A DNA stretch of 64,000 nt from Bacteroidota bacterium (GCA_016713645.1 JADJOU010000001.1:124001-188000), one strand, 5' to 3'; positions 21,853 to 30,006 are shown, numbered from the stretch's first letter. Notes: generated by a model from the letters alone, not told the origin. Translations and numbers: made by a program.

Positions 21853-22788
21853 ATGAATATTCAACAATTAGAATACATCGTCGCCTTAGATAAATACAAG
21901 AGTTTTAGCAAAGCAGCAGAATCGTGTTTTATAACCCAAGCGACTTTGAGTACGATGGTAAAGAAATTAGAAGAGGAATTGAATCTAGTCATTTTTGATA
22001 GAAAGACCAACCCTATCATCACCACAGATAGTGGCATTAAAATACTTGAAGAGGCGAAAAAAGTGATATTCCACAGCGATAAACTCAAGCGCATTCCATC
22101 TGAACTCAAGGGGATTATCGAAGGAGAATTGCGGTTGGGCATTATTCCCACTGTCGCCAGCAATCTATTGCACAGGGTGGTTCCCATTATCTTGAAAAAA
22201 TACCCTCAATTAAAATTGAGCATTCAAGAAATCACCACGGAGAGCATTATTCAAAAATTAAAAATGGGCGAAATCGATGCGGGCATATTGTCTACACCAC
22301 TTGACACAAAAGAACTAGAGGAGATTGTCTTGTATCGCGAAAAGCATGGTCTATGGCAAAATAAAAATGCATCGACACAATTCATCAAACCGAAAGACAT
22401 GAAAAAAGAGCATATATGGCTTCTCCAGCAGGGCAATTGTCTGACAGATCAAATCATCAATGTCTGTTCGCTGAGTCCAAAGAAGATCAATTCCAATTTA
22501 AATTTCCATCCCAATTCATTTGATAGTTTGTTGAATATCGTCGATACACTGGAGGGCTTGACGCTCATTCCAGAATTGTATTTCGATGATTTATCAAAAG
22601 AGCGCAAAAAGAAAGTGCGCGATTTCACAGCGCCTTTCCCAGTTAGGGAGATCAGTATCGTCTTTCATCGTCCCTATGCGAAGTGGAGATTGATCAATGC
22701 CATTTCAATGGAAATCAAGGATATTATTGCGCCGCTATTGCATCCGAGTAAATTGAAAAACAGTGAGATGAAACTGGCTAGGCTTTAA
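21853..22788 (+). CDS. oxyR: OxyR-type LysR-family peroxide sensor
   Basis: A 311-residue LysR-type regulator: winged helix-turn-helix at residues 1-60 (KAAESCFITQATLSTMVKKLE) and a substrate-binding-like sensor domain. The sensor has the OxyR redox motif GNCLTDQIINVC; Cys196 and Cys205 correspond to the disulfide pair of classical OxyR. It is transcribed away from katG with 112 bases between, the usual peroxide-regulon layout, so it probably activates katG and represses itself. Intact reading frame. Confidence 0.92.
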   Translation: MNIQQLEYIVALDKYKSFSKAAESCFITQATLSTMVKKLEEELNLVIFDRKTNPIITTDSGIKILEEAKKVIFHSDKLKRIPSELKGIIEGELRLGIIPTVASNLLHRVVPIILKKYPQLKLSIQEITTESIIQKLKMGEIDAGILSTPLDTKELEEIVLYREKHGLWQNKNASTQFIKPKDMKKEHIWLLQQGNCLTDQIINVCSLSPKKINSNLNFHPNSFDSLLNIVDTLEGLTLIPELYFDDLSKERKKKVRDFTAPFPVREISIVFHRPYAKWRLINAISMEIKDIIAPLLHPSKLKNSEMKLARL

Positions 22789-22823
22789 TGCAGTATTGAA
22801 TCTAAAATTCATGCGCATTGTAA

Positions 22824-22969
22824 TTGGCGCAAGCATTAGTGAGGAACGAACGGTGCTTGTGCTTTACAAAATTGTTCATCATCGACGTCACAAGGATCGC
22901 TCTGTGAATGCTTGCGCCACAAAATAATCATTGAAGTCACAAGCACCGCTCCGCTAATGCTTGCGCCAA
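22824..22969. repeat. REP-like inverted repeat, three related arms
   Basis: The left arm 22824-22861 and right arm 22938-22969 are inverted copies (shared TTGGCGCAAGCATTAG and GGTGCTTGTG, read on opposite strands), and a third, weaker arm at 22889-22919 is oriented like the right arm. The block sits between oxyR and the next gene and contains no coding frame. It looks like an intergenic palindromic element able to fold as RNA or DNA. Confidence 0.65.
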
Positions 22970-23039
22970 GACAGAAAAAATTCTATTTAACACACATCAT
23001 AGCGGCATTCATGTATATTTGCCAATAAGCAATCATAAA

Positions 23040-23648
23040 ATGAAAAAGACTCCTGCACAATTTTGGGATTGGTTTAAGGACCATCATCAAGCCTACCTCC
23101 AACTCGATCAAATCAGCGAGGATGAGCAAGAGGACTTATTGGATGCGATGCAAGATGCACTGCATGGATATTGCGATGAACTGTTTTTCGATATTGGATT
23201 GCCGAAAGAGGGCGTCCACGAATTTATACTCACTGCAGAGGGAGAAACCAAATACTTTCATCATGTAGAAAAATTGATAGCAGAAGCACCAGCTATTGCA
23301 CCTTGGAAATTTATCGCATTTGTGCCGCCCATGGGCACTGATTTTACTTTTGATTATGAAGGCATCAAATTAATGCCCAATGAGATGTGGTTTTTGCCAT
23401 TAGAAAATCCAAAAGACAAAGATTCGATTGGAATCAAAATATGTTGTCGTGAATTTCTCGAATTGCGCTCAAATAAGGCCTTTCTGCCGTCTATTTATAC
23501 TATCGTGGATATGATAGTCGGCGAAAAGATTTACGCCACGGAAATCGACCATATAGAAGCGGGTTCACTTCCAGATGATCCAGAGATGGCGGGGATGATG
23601 CCATTAGCTGATTTGATGGATTATATTGAGGATTTTAGGATGAACTAA
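23040..23648 (+). CDS. Conserved protein of unknown function, about 202 residues
   Basis: Not recognised as a characterised family. The acidic, soluble protein begins MKKTPAQFWDWFKDHHQAY and has EDEQEDLLDAMQDALH near residue 30, a segment ICCREFLELRSNKAFLPSIY near 135 and VDMIVGEKIYATEIDHIE near 155; there is no signal peptide or membrane segment. The ATG at 23040 is chosen over a TTG at 23019. A possible -7 element TATATTTG lies at 23014-23021. The clean frame, 202 codons, in a window full of indels, supports it as real. Confidence 0.75.
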   Translation: MKKTPAQFWDWFKDHHQAYLQLDQISEDEQEDLLDAMQDALHGYCDELFFDIGLPKEGVHEFILTAEGETKYFHHVEKLIAEAPAIAPWKFIAFVPPMGTDFTFDYEGIKLMPNEMWFLPLENPKDKDSIGIKICCREFLELRSNKAFLPSIYTIVDMIVGEKIYATEIDHIEAGSLPDDPEMAGMMPLADLMDYIEDFRMN

Positions 23649-24012
23649 AGAGTTGTTGGGTGTTGGTTGTTAGATGTTGGTTGACGGGTATTAGTTGCTA
23701 GGTGCCGCCGTGTTCCTACAATGTGTAGGAATGTCCCGACAAAGTGTCGGGATTGGTTGAAGGTTGTTCCAACGCATTGCAAATGAATTCTAAGGTCTCC
23801 CCGCTACCGCGAGCTTGTAGCTCGTGGCTTATTTACAGGATGCCGCCAACTATCACTCACGCTGCGGAGTTCTAATCTACATTTATGTAAAGTAAGACTT
23901 ATCAATTTTAGATTTTTATTTACAAAACACACCTTCAATTTGCCGTTTTTCGGAATCGTTATAACTTGTTTTCATTACTTCCAGACAATAACAGACATTT
24001 TGATGCACTACC
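23649..24012. other. Gene-free stretch with low-complexity tail, two hairpins and one element arm
   Basis: From 23650 the sequence is GT-rich low complexity (repeated GTTGGTTG-like words). Two tandem perfect stem-loops follow: TTCCTACA/TGTAGGAA (23713-23731) and TCCCGACA/TGTCGGGA (23734-23752). At 23804-23830 lies a 27-bp arm identical to the right terminal arm of the inverted-repeat element at 24722-24946, read in the opposite direction. No coding frame recognised. Confidence 0.6.
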
Positions 24013-24638
24013 TTAAATATTTACAATAAATAAATCCTTTTCTTTTTGTATTGCTTCTAAAAACTCCTTCTCAAATGGATGTATATCTTTATTATATTTA
24101 TTCCAAAAATACTCTCCAATTCCTGTAATACTTTCAGGATACTGATCAAGTGAAAAAGATTCAGATTTATTATATTTTGCATAAAAATCTTTTATCCTTT
24201 CTGAATTTCTAATAGGATTAGAATTATGAAATTAGGCCATTGGGGTAATATATTTGTATTGAAATCTACTTTAAAAAAACGAATGCCATCCAAAATACAA
24301 TTTGATAAATCATTGTTTTCAAATATGGCATGGTAGTTTTCAGTTGTAGGATAAAAGTCATCAGGGAATCCCCCAAAATCATTGCCGATTAAATTACCTG
24401 ATAATGTACAATTTAATATTTTTGATCTTTTCCATTGTGCATTAATAAATTTTTTTTTGAAAATCATTTTGCAATGATTAAAATCAACACCTCCTAAGAC
24501 AATATTTCTATAAGTATCATTAAAAATAACTTCACAATTATTAAATACTACATTGTGTAATGTGGCCACTATTGTGTCACCTGCTTTTAATTCAATAGTT
24601 TCATTATTAATAGTTCTATTTTTAATATAAATATCCAT
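24013..24638 (-). CDS. Pentapeptide-like small protein, possibly immunity-type (one frameshift)
   Basis: About 208 residues after correcting one missing base near 24225. The first 140 residues show strand-rich, pentapeptide-like spacing (VVFNNCEVIF, GVDFNHCKMIF, DLSNCILDGIRFFKVDF) and LPQWPNF. The frame then breaks; one base over it continues NSNPIRNSERIKDFY and IGEYFWNKY to a stop at 24013. There is no signal peptide. Proteins of this look often sit beside polymorphic toxins as immunity proteins, but no toxin gene is here, so that role is a guess. It lies in an AT-rich island beside the inverted-repeat elements. Confidence 0.55.
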
Positions 24639-24721
24639 ACCGTTTTTAAAATGTTATTAATCTAAATAATTCTGTATTCATCCTTTTTGTATGAAGTTCT
24701 ATATTTGAAACAGTTCCCACT

Positions 24722-24946
24722 CTACCGCGAGCTTGTAGCTCCAGGCTTTCATTACAAAATAAATTTCTGCCAATTCATTATTTCCAACTTAAAGATAGAA
24801 AGTATAACTCTTCTTCATTATGAAATTTATAATTTCTAATCGTGAAATAAAGATAAATAAATCTTTCGATATTCATGCTTTCAATGCAAACATGAGCTGC
24901 AAGCAGACGATTAAACAATAAGCCACGAGCTACAAGCTCGCGGTAG
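24722..24946. mobile_element. MITE-like element, copy A (225 bp)
   Basis: The ends are inverted repeats of 27 bp with 25 matches: left arm 24722-24748 (CTACCGCGAGCTTGTAGCTC and on) and right arm 24920-24946. The interior is AT-rich, non-coding and clearly related over most of its length to copy B at 25752-25945 (shared TTTCATTACAAA, AAAGTATAAC and GCAATAAAGATAA-like words). No transposase is encoded, so if mobile it depends on a factor elsewhere. No target-site duplication could be made out. Confidence 0.7.
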
Positions 24947-24995
24947 CGCAGCAGGTGTCGCTACTTTTCTATCGCTTTAATACACTACCACTGTT

Positions 24996-25427
24996 TCATT
25001 TAATATAGTTCTTTATAAATATTTCTACTTTGTTTATATTAAATAAACACCAAATCAAACTAATTATAGCTAGAAGTAAAAACAAATTTCCTATGATATA
25101 GTTTTTAAATAATGAATAATCATCCACTTCATGTAAGTTTTCCATATTATAAGGGTCATACATAATCAACATAGTATCTCCTATACTACCATATTTAACA
25201 TATGAACTTAATTTTGCAATATTTTCTATTGAATCTTTAAAATAAAATTTCACAGTATAGAAATAACATATTGATGTTTCAGCACATGCAGTTTCATTAA
25301 GTTCAATTATTTTAGCTGAAGTAATAACCCCATTATATCTTAAATCAAGTAATTCATAACATTTAACTATTCCAAATAAAAACATAAATACTAAAACTAT
25401 TAAAAAGAAAACAGATAAATATTTCAT
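24996..25427 (-). CDS. Small membrane protein, DUF3592-like
   Basis: About 143 residues from the ATG at 25427: an N-terminal membrane helix (KYLSVFFLIVLVFMFLFG), an outside domain, and a second helix near the C terminus (NYIIGNLFLLLAIISLIWCL). Between them are YTVKFYFKD, KYGSIGDTMLIMYDPYNMENL, which resembles the DUF3592 pattern of a strand followed by YDPxNP. Function unknown. Its ATG overlaps the stop of the upstream small gene (ATGA), so the two are probably translated together. Confidence 0.65.
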   Translation of the reverse strand: MKYLSVFFLIVLVFMFLFGIVKCYELLDLRYNGVITSAKIIELNETACAETSICYFYTVKFYFKDSIENIAKLSSYVKYGSIGDTMLIMYDPYNMENLHEVDDYSLFKNYIIGNLFLLLAIISLIWCLFNINKVEIFIKNYIK

Positions 25428-25718
25428 AAATATTTTTTTGATATTAACCAATTGTCGAAATTATCTAATGAAAATTGATTTGTTAAAATACAATATTGTA
25501 TTTTAAGAGCTAACATTTTAGCTCCATCATGGTGAAAGTACATATCAAAATTAGATACATTATTAAAATATTCAGGTCTTAGTTTGATTGCACCATGATA
25601 GTAAATCTCTAAATACTTTAATGCTACTTCGTCAGAGTATCCAAAAGAATCTTTAAAAAGTTTATTGCTTCTTCAAATAAGCATTTGGTATCGTCATCTA
25701 TTCTTAAAGAAATTTCAT
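25424..25718 (-). CDS. Small hypothetical protein, about 98 residues (two missing bases)
   Basis: No intact frame exists, but adding one A after ATGAAA (near 25714) and one A near 25652 gives a continuous reading from ATG at 25718: MKISLRIDDDTKCLFEEA, then FGYSDEVALKYLEIYYHG and FDMYFHHDGAKMLALK to a TGA at 25424. The conceptual protein is soluble and mostly helical, of no recognised family. It is coupled by an ATGA overlap to the DUF3592-like gene downstream. The two needed changes are the same kind of homopolymer loss seen in essential genes of this window. Confidence 0.5.
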
Positions 25719-25751
25719 ATTTATCTATTTATTAAATAATGAAACCCACCG

Positions 25752-25945
25752 CTACCGAGAGCTTGTAACTCGTGGCTTTCATTACAAACTGTACTTCAGC
25801 TAATTCATGTTTCCAAATTGAAAGATGCAAAGTATAACCCTTCCTCACTTTGAAATTCATAATTCCGAATCATGCAATAAAGATAAAAAAATCCTTTGCT
25901 CAACAGGTTCAATGCAATAAACCACGAGCTGCAAGCACGCATTAG
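25752..25945. mobile_element. MITE-like element, copy B (194 bp)
   Basis: Diverged second copy of the element at 24722-24946. The left arm 25752-25778 differs from copy A only by a few bases (CTACCGAGAGCTTGTAACTCGTGGC), and the right arm 25920-25945 is more decayed. The interior aligns by eye with copy A apart from about 30 missing bases. It lies between the small hypothetical gene and the decayed ORF6N gene. Confidence 0.65.
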
Positions 25946-25977
25946 CAATAGGCCTCTTTTCAGAATTGAAATCTCTT

Positions 25978-26497
25978 TTACTTCTTTTTATCCACTTTAA
26001 ACCCAATCTTCACGCGATTCTTCATAATCTCCTTCTGCTTGCCTGCTTTTAACAGGTAATTAATGGCATCATTTACATCGGAGACATTCCCTTCTAAAGC
26101 ATTTAATCTGTCACTGAGTTCCTTGTAGTTCAGCGCAAATCGTCTTATCTCAACAAATGCCCTCCATAATATTTAAACTAACCTGGATGGCTTTTCACTA
26201 TTTAAAACACTGCTCAGCATCGCAACCCCTTACTCTGTGAACGCATGCGGATACATACCTCATTCCGCCTCTTCTCTCCGTTGTGATCTTGTTTGAGGCT
26301 CTTTTTGCAACCTCAAAACTTCCCATTCTTCTTTAATCAATTGAAACAAAAATCTTTAGAAATCTCAATAAAATTCCGCTTAACTGCTAAATTTAGATTT
26401 TTGGTCTGTACATCTAAAGACTTGCCAAATCAAAGTCCAACATCACTTTATGGCCCCTAATTTCATAGATTTTCTTTTGAATTACTTGTAATTCCAT
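25978..26497 (-). pseudogene. Decayed ORF6N-domain gene
   Basis: Conceptual translation from ATG at 26497 gives MELQVIQKKIYEIRGHKVMLDFDLA, then, in shifting frames, VQTKNLNLAVKRN, FCFQLIKEEWEVLR-like, YPHAFTE, GVAMLSSVLNS and a C-terminal helical region NALEGNVSDVNDAINYLLK ending in KKK. This is the ORF6N DNA-binding domain seen in phage and bacterial accessory genes. The frame is broken many times, the LYGVQ motif is damaged, and after YPHAFTE the expected Gln codon is TAA, apparently a C-to-T change. That last point sets it apart from the indel-only genes around it. ORF6N genes commonly travel with mobile DNA. Confidence 0.75.
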
Positions 26498-26665
26498 ATT
26501 TTTTCCTTTAAGTTTAAATTTTACTATTGCTAAAATAAATGCTTAAAGCCAATTCTCTCATATTTTTTTAATGGGTGTACCTACACTGTGCAGGTATCGC
26601 GCTATCTAGGTCCAGATAGCAATCAGGATATTCCTATTGCTGGCTACAAGCTCGCGGTAGGGACA
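26498..26665. repeat. Intergenic hairpins and a reverse element arm
   Basis: Tandem stem-loops: TACCTACA/TGCAGGTA (26578-26596), GCTATCT/AGATAGC (26601-26620) and GCAAT...ATTGC (26619-26640). Next, 26642-26660 is the reverse orientation of the CTACCGCGAGCTTGTAG arm found at 23804 and at the ends of element A. No coding frame seen. Confidence 0.55.
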
Positions 26666-26696
26666 TAAAAGCGCAACCGAAGTTGCGCTTTTTTAT
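26666..26696 (-). terminator. Terminator of the ribosomal superoperon
   Basis: A GC-rich stem AAAAGCGCAAC against GTTGCGCTTTT around a CGA-A loop, flanked by A and T tracts on both sides, 20 bases after the rplQ stop. On the minus strand the stem is followed by TTTTATG. The symmetry could also serve transcripts coming from the left. Confidence 0.8.
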
Positions 26697-26716
26697 TAGT
26701 AATTTGTTTGTTGTAA

Positions 26717-27232
26717 TTATTCTGCTGTTGGCTCTTCTGTAGCTTCTTCAACTGCTGGTGCCTCTGGAGTCTCCTCAACTTTCGCTTCAGCAACTGGTGC
26801 TGCAGTTTCAACTTTCTTAGCTCTTCCTCTTCTTGTTTTGCCAGCTTTAGCAACTTCTTTTGGATTGTATGTCTCATTGAAATCTACCAATTCAATCATC
26901 GCCATTTCCGCTGCATCTCCTGATCTATGACCCAACTTGATGATACGCGTATAGCCACCTGGTCTATCGCCTACTTTTTGAGAAATCTCGCTGAACAATT
27001 CTTTTACACTCTCTTTGTTTTGAAGATGGCTAAAAACTGTTCTTCTGTTTGTCGTTGTATCCTCTTTACCTTTGGTAATGATAGGCTCTACAAATTTTCT
27101 CAATTCTCTCGCCTTAGCAAGGGTGCAATTGATTCTTTTGTGCTCGATCAATGAAGAAGCCATATTGCTCAACATAGCTGATCTGTGCGCTGTTTTCTTA
27201 CCTAAATGGTTTATTTTATTTCCGTGTCTCAT
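26717..27232 (-). CDS. rplQ: 50S ribosomal protein L17 with Ala/Glu-rich tail
   Basis: Large-subunit protein near the exit tunnel. The core matches L17 from MRHGNKINHLGKKTAHR through GGYTRIIKLGHRSGDAAEMAMIELVDFN (residues 1-120). A further 50 residues, basic first (GKTRRGRAKK) then a run of Ala, Pro, Val and Glu, extend past the usual end; such tails occur in Bacteroidota. Last gene of the operon, 72 bases after rpoA. Confidence 0.97.
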   Translation of the reverse strand: MRHGNKINHLGKKTAHRSAMLSNMASSLIEHKRINCTLAKARELRKFVEPIITKGKEDTTTNRRTVFSHLQNKESVKELFSEISQKVGDRPGGYTRIIKLGHRSGDAAEMAMIELVDFNETYNPKEVAKAGKTRRGRAKKVETAAPVAEAKVEETPEAPAVEEATEEPTAE

Positions 27233-27304
27233 TTCTAATTAATTATTAGATTATCTGTTTAGTTTATGATTCTAGCTGAATTCACATTCAACTTATTTTT
27301 TTGA

Positions 27305-28303
27305 TTAAATATCCTCGTGCAATCTGTATTTTGAAACTTCCATGCCGAATGACAATCCTTTTTCAATCAACAATTCCTCAATTTCTACCAATGATTTTCT
27401 ACCGAAATTTCTGAATTTCAACAAATCATTTGTATTGTAAGTTACAAGCTCTTCCAATGAGTTGATCTTAGCTGCTTTCAAGTAATTGTAAGCTCTTACT
27501 GAAAGATCCATATCTTCAAGATTGGTTTTCAATAATTTTCTCATGTGCAAGATATGCTCATCAACTACATCTTCTTTCTTCACAGTTGGAAGATCAAACG
27601 TGATATGGTCATCATTGATCAACATCAAATGTTGGATGAATATTTTTGCTGCTTCTTTTACTGCTTCTTCAGGATGAACTGTTCCGTCAGTTTTGATATT
27701 CAAAACCAATTTCTCGTAATCCGTTCTTTGCTCAACACGCGTATTTTCAATCGTGTAATGTACATTTTTGATTGGCGTGAAAATCGCATCCATAGGAATA
27801 TATCCAAGTGGCATTTCAGGGAACATGTTTTCCTCTGCAGGAACATATCCTCTTCCTTTTTGAATCGTCAATTCGATATCTAATTTCACGTTTCCAGTCA
27901 TTTTGCAGATAACTAAATCTGGATTCATGATTGTGAAAACATTGCTATACTTCTCGATATCGCCTGCTTTGAATTCATCTTGTCCTTTGATAGATAAGAT
28001 GATTTTCTCTGTATAGCTATCTTCAGCTACATTTCTCTTAAATCTGATTTGTTTGAGGTTCAAGATGATTTCCGTAACATCTTCAGTAATTCCTTTGATG
28101 GTTGAAAACTCATGCTCTACACCACTAATTTTAACTCCAACAATTGCGTAACCATTCAAAGAAGACAAAAGAATTCTTCTGAGGGTATTGCCTATTGTTA
28201 CACCAAAACCCGGCTCTAGTGGTCTGAATTCGAAAGTACCTTCAAACTCTGTTGATTTTTGAAGAATGATCTTTTCCGGTTTTTGAAATGTTAATATTGC
28301 CAT
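27305..28303 (-). CDS. rpoA: RNA polymerase subunit alpha
   Basis: Assembles RNA polymerase through its N-terminal domain and contacts DNA and activators through its C-terminal domain. The 332-residue protein has the N-terminal signature GNTLRRILLSSLNGYAIVGVKI and the C-terminal helix-hairpin-helix domain with LVTYNTNDLLKFRNFGRKSLVEIEE. Length normal, no break. Lies between rpsD and rplQ as in most bacteria. Confidence 0.98.
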   Translation of the reverse strand: MAILTFQKPEKIILQKSTEFEGTFEFRPLEPGFGVTIGNTLRRILLSSLNGYAIVGVKISGVEHEFSTIKGITEDVTEIILNLKQIRFKRNVAEDSYTEKIILSIKGQDEFKAGDIEKYSNVFTIMNPDLVICKMTGNVKLDIELTIQKGRGYVPAEENMFPEMPLGYIPMDAIFTPIKNVHYTIENTRVEQRTDYEKLVLNIKTDGTVHPEEAVKEAAKIFIQHLMLINDDHITFDLPTVKKEDVVDEHILHMRKLLKTNLEDMDLSVRAYNYLKAAKINSLEELVTYNTNDLLKFRNFGRKSLVEIEELLIEKGLSFGMEVSKYRLHEDI

Positions 28304-28350
28304 AATGTATTTTAAAATTTAAATTCTTAAAGACTACTTTAATTTACTGA

Positions 28351-28956
28351 TTATTTAGAGTACAACTCCACAATTAATTGCTCATTAATTTTCTCTGGGA
28401 TATCTTCTCTATCAGGGAACTGAATAAATCTTCCCTCTAAAGTATCTGTATTCATCTCTAACCAATTGCCTGTTTTTCCTTTACCTGCAAGTGCGCCTAA
28501 GATAACATCCAATGATTTTGATTTCTCTCTTACAGAGATTACATCACCTGGTCTCAAAGAATAAGAAGGGATGTTCACAACGTGACCATTCACCTCAATA
28601 TGCTTGTGTAATACGACTTGTCTAGCTTGTGGTCGGCTATTTGCCAATCCCAATCTGAACACGGTATTATCCAATCTCGCTTCAAGTAATTGTAACAATA
28701 CAACACCTGTTACTCCGTGTTTCTTCAATGCTTTTTCGAATGTATTTTCGAATTGTCTCTCTAGTAAACCGTAAGTATATTTTGCTTTTTGCTTTTCTTG
28801 TAATTGAATTGCATATTCAGATTGCGTTTTTCTTCTCTTAGAAGGTCCATGTTGACCACTTTGATATTTTCTTCTTTGGAAATACTTATCGTATCCAAAG
28901 ATTTCATCTCCGAATTTTCTTGCAATTTTTGTTTTTGGACCTCTATATCTTGCCAT
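28351..28956 (-). CDS. rpsD: 30S ribosomal protein S4
   Basis: Primary 16S rRNA-binding protein of the small subunit. The 201 residues show the S4 start MARYRGPKTKIARKFGDEIFG and the S4 RNA-binding domain ARLDNTVFRLGLANSRPQARQ with VLHKHIEVNGHVVNIPSYSLRPGD. There is no zinc-finger cysteine set at the N terminus. Intact. Confidence 0.98.
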   Translation of the reverse strand: MARYRGPKTKIARKFGDEIFGYDKYFQRRKYQSGQHGPSKRRKTQSEYAIQLQEKQKAKYTYGLLERQFENTFEKALKKHGVTGVVLLQLLEARLDNTVFRLGLANSRPQARQVVLHKHIEVNGHVVNIPSYSLRPGDVISVREKSKSLDVILGALAGKGKTGNWLEMNTDTLEGRFIQFPDREDIPEKINEQLIVELYSK

Positions 28957-29026
28957 TGTTAATGCGCTTTTAGCTGATAATTTTGATTAATTGTTTCTTT
29001 GTTGATTGAAATAAATTCAATGGTTT

Positions 29027-29422
29027 TTATACCCTTCTCTTTTTAGGAGGACGACATCCATTGTGTGGCATAGGCGTTATATCTCTAATTGTAGATACTT
29101 CGATACCATTGATGAATATTGTTCTGATTGCACTTTCTCTTCCAGATCCAGGGCCTTTTACAAAAACCTCTACTTTTCTCAATCCAGCTTCGTAGGCAAC
29201 TTTAGCTGCTTCTTCAGTAGCCAATTGAGCTGCATATGGAGTATTCTTTTTGCTTCCTTTAAAGCCAGCTTTGCCTGCACTTCCCCAAGAGATCACTTGA
29301 CCTGTCATATTGGTAAAAGACACGATGATATTGTTGAAAGAAGCTTGGATATGCACTTGTCCTTCTTTCTCTACTTTAACAATTCTTTTCTTAGCTGCTG
29401 CTGCTTTTGTTGATTTTGCCAT
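29027..29422 (-). CDS. rpsK: 30S ribosomal protein S11
   Basis: Platform protein of the small subunit. The 131-residue product has the family core GQVHIQASFNNIIVSFTNMTGQVISWGSAGKAGFKGSKKNTPYAAQ and the end ITPMPHNGCRPPKKRRV. The N terminus is short and lysine-rich (AKSTKAAAAKKRIVKVEKE). Intact, between rpsM and rpsD. Confidence 0.98.
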   Translation of the reverse strand: MAKSTKAAAAKKRIVKVEKEGQVHIQASFNNIIVSFTNMTGQVISWGSAGKAGFKGSKKNTPYAAQLATEEAAKVAYEAGLRKVEVFVKGPGSGRESAIRTIFINGIEVSTIRDITPMPHNGCRPPKKRRV

Positions 29423-29499
29423 TTTATTATATTTTGAAAGAATGTCGAAATCACTTCTCTCATTCTCTTCTTAATTATTTTAAATTAATTGACTAAGTT

Positions 29500-29877
29500 C
29501 TATTTAGTTACCTTTTTCTTGTTAGCAACTGTTTTCTTCTTGCCTTTTCTCGTTCTAGCATTGGTCTTCGTTTTTTGACCTCTTGAAGGAAGTCCTTTTC
29601 TATGGCGAATTCCTCTGTAACAAGCGATATCTTGCAATCTCTTGATGTTCAATTGAACTTCAGAACGCAATTCACCTTCTACAGTGCACTCGTCGCCAAT
29701 CAATCTATTGAGGGTTGCTATATTATCCTCAGTCCACTCGATTACTTTTGTATTTTCATCAACACCTGCCTTTGTCAAAAGTTCTTTTGACTTAGATCTT
29801 CCAATACCATAAACATACGTTAAACTGATAACGCCTCTTTTATTCTTAGGAATGTCAATACCTGCTATTCTCGCCAT
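29500..29877 (-). CDS. rpsM: 30S ribosomal protein S13
   Basis: Head protein of the small subunit contacting the P-site tRNA. The 125 residues begin MARIAGIDIPKNKRGVISLTYVYGIG and carry CYRGIRHRKGLPSRGQKTKTNARTRKG near the end, followed by a lysine-rich tail. Intact. Confidence 0.98.
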   Translation of the reverse strand: MARIAGIDIPKNKRGVISLTYVYGIGRSKSKELLTKAGVDENTKVIEWTEDNIATLNRLIGDECTVEGELRSEVQLNIKRLQDIACYRGIRHRKGLPSRGQKTKTNARTRKGKKKTVANKKKVTK

Positions 29878-29889
29878 ATTATTCTTATT

Positions 29890-30006
29890 TTAACCTTGTC
29901 TTTGTTTAAATTTTGGATTTTTTTTGTTGATCACATAAATTCTGCCCTTTCTGCGGACAATTTTGCAGTCGACACTTCTTTTTTTAATGGATGCTCTTAC
30001 TTTCAT
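29890..30006 (-). CDS. rpmJ: 50S ribosomal protein L36
   Basis: A 38-codon frame starting MKVRASIKKRSVDCKIVRRKGR and ending NPKFKQRQG, which matches L36. Of the four zinc-binding residues of classical L36 only one Cys (in VDCKIVRRKG) is present, so this is the zinc-free type common in the phylum. Sits between infA and rpsM. Confidence 0.95.
   Translation of the reverse strand: MKVRASIKKRSVDCKIVRRKGRIYVINKKNPKFKQRQG

Noticed and set aside
24722..25945. Insertion sequence with its own transposase
   Set aside because: The elements are too short and hold no coding frame; nothing like a transposase occurs in the island.
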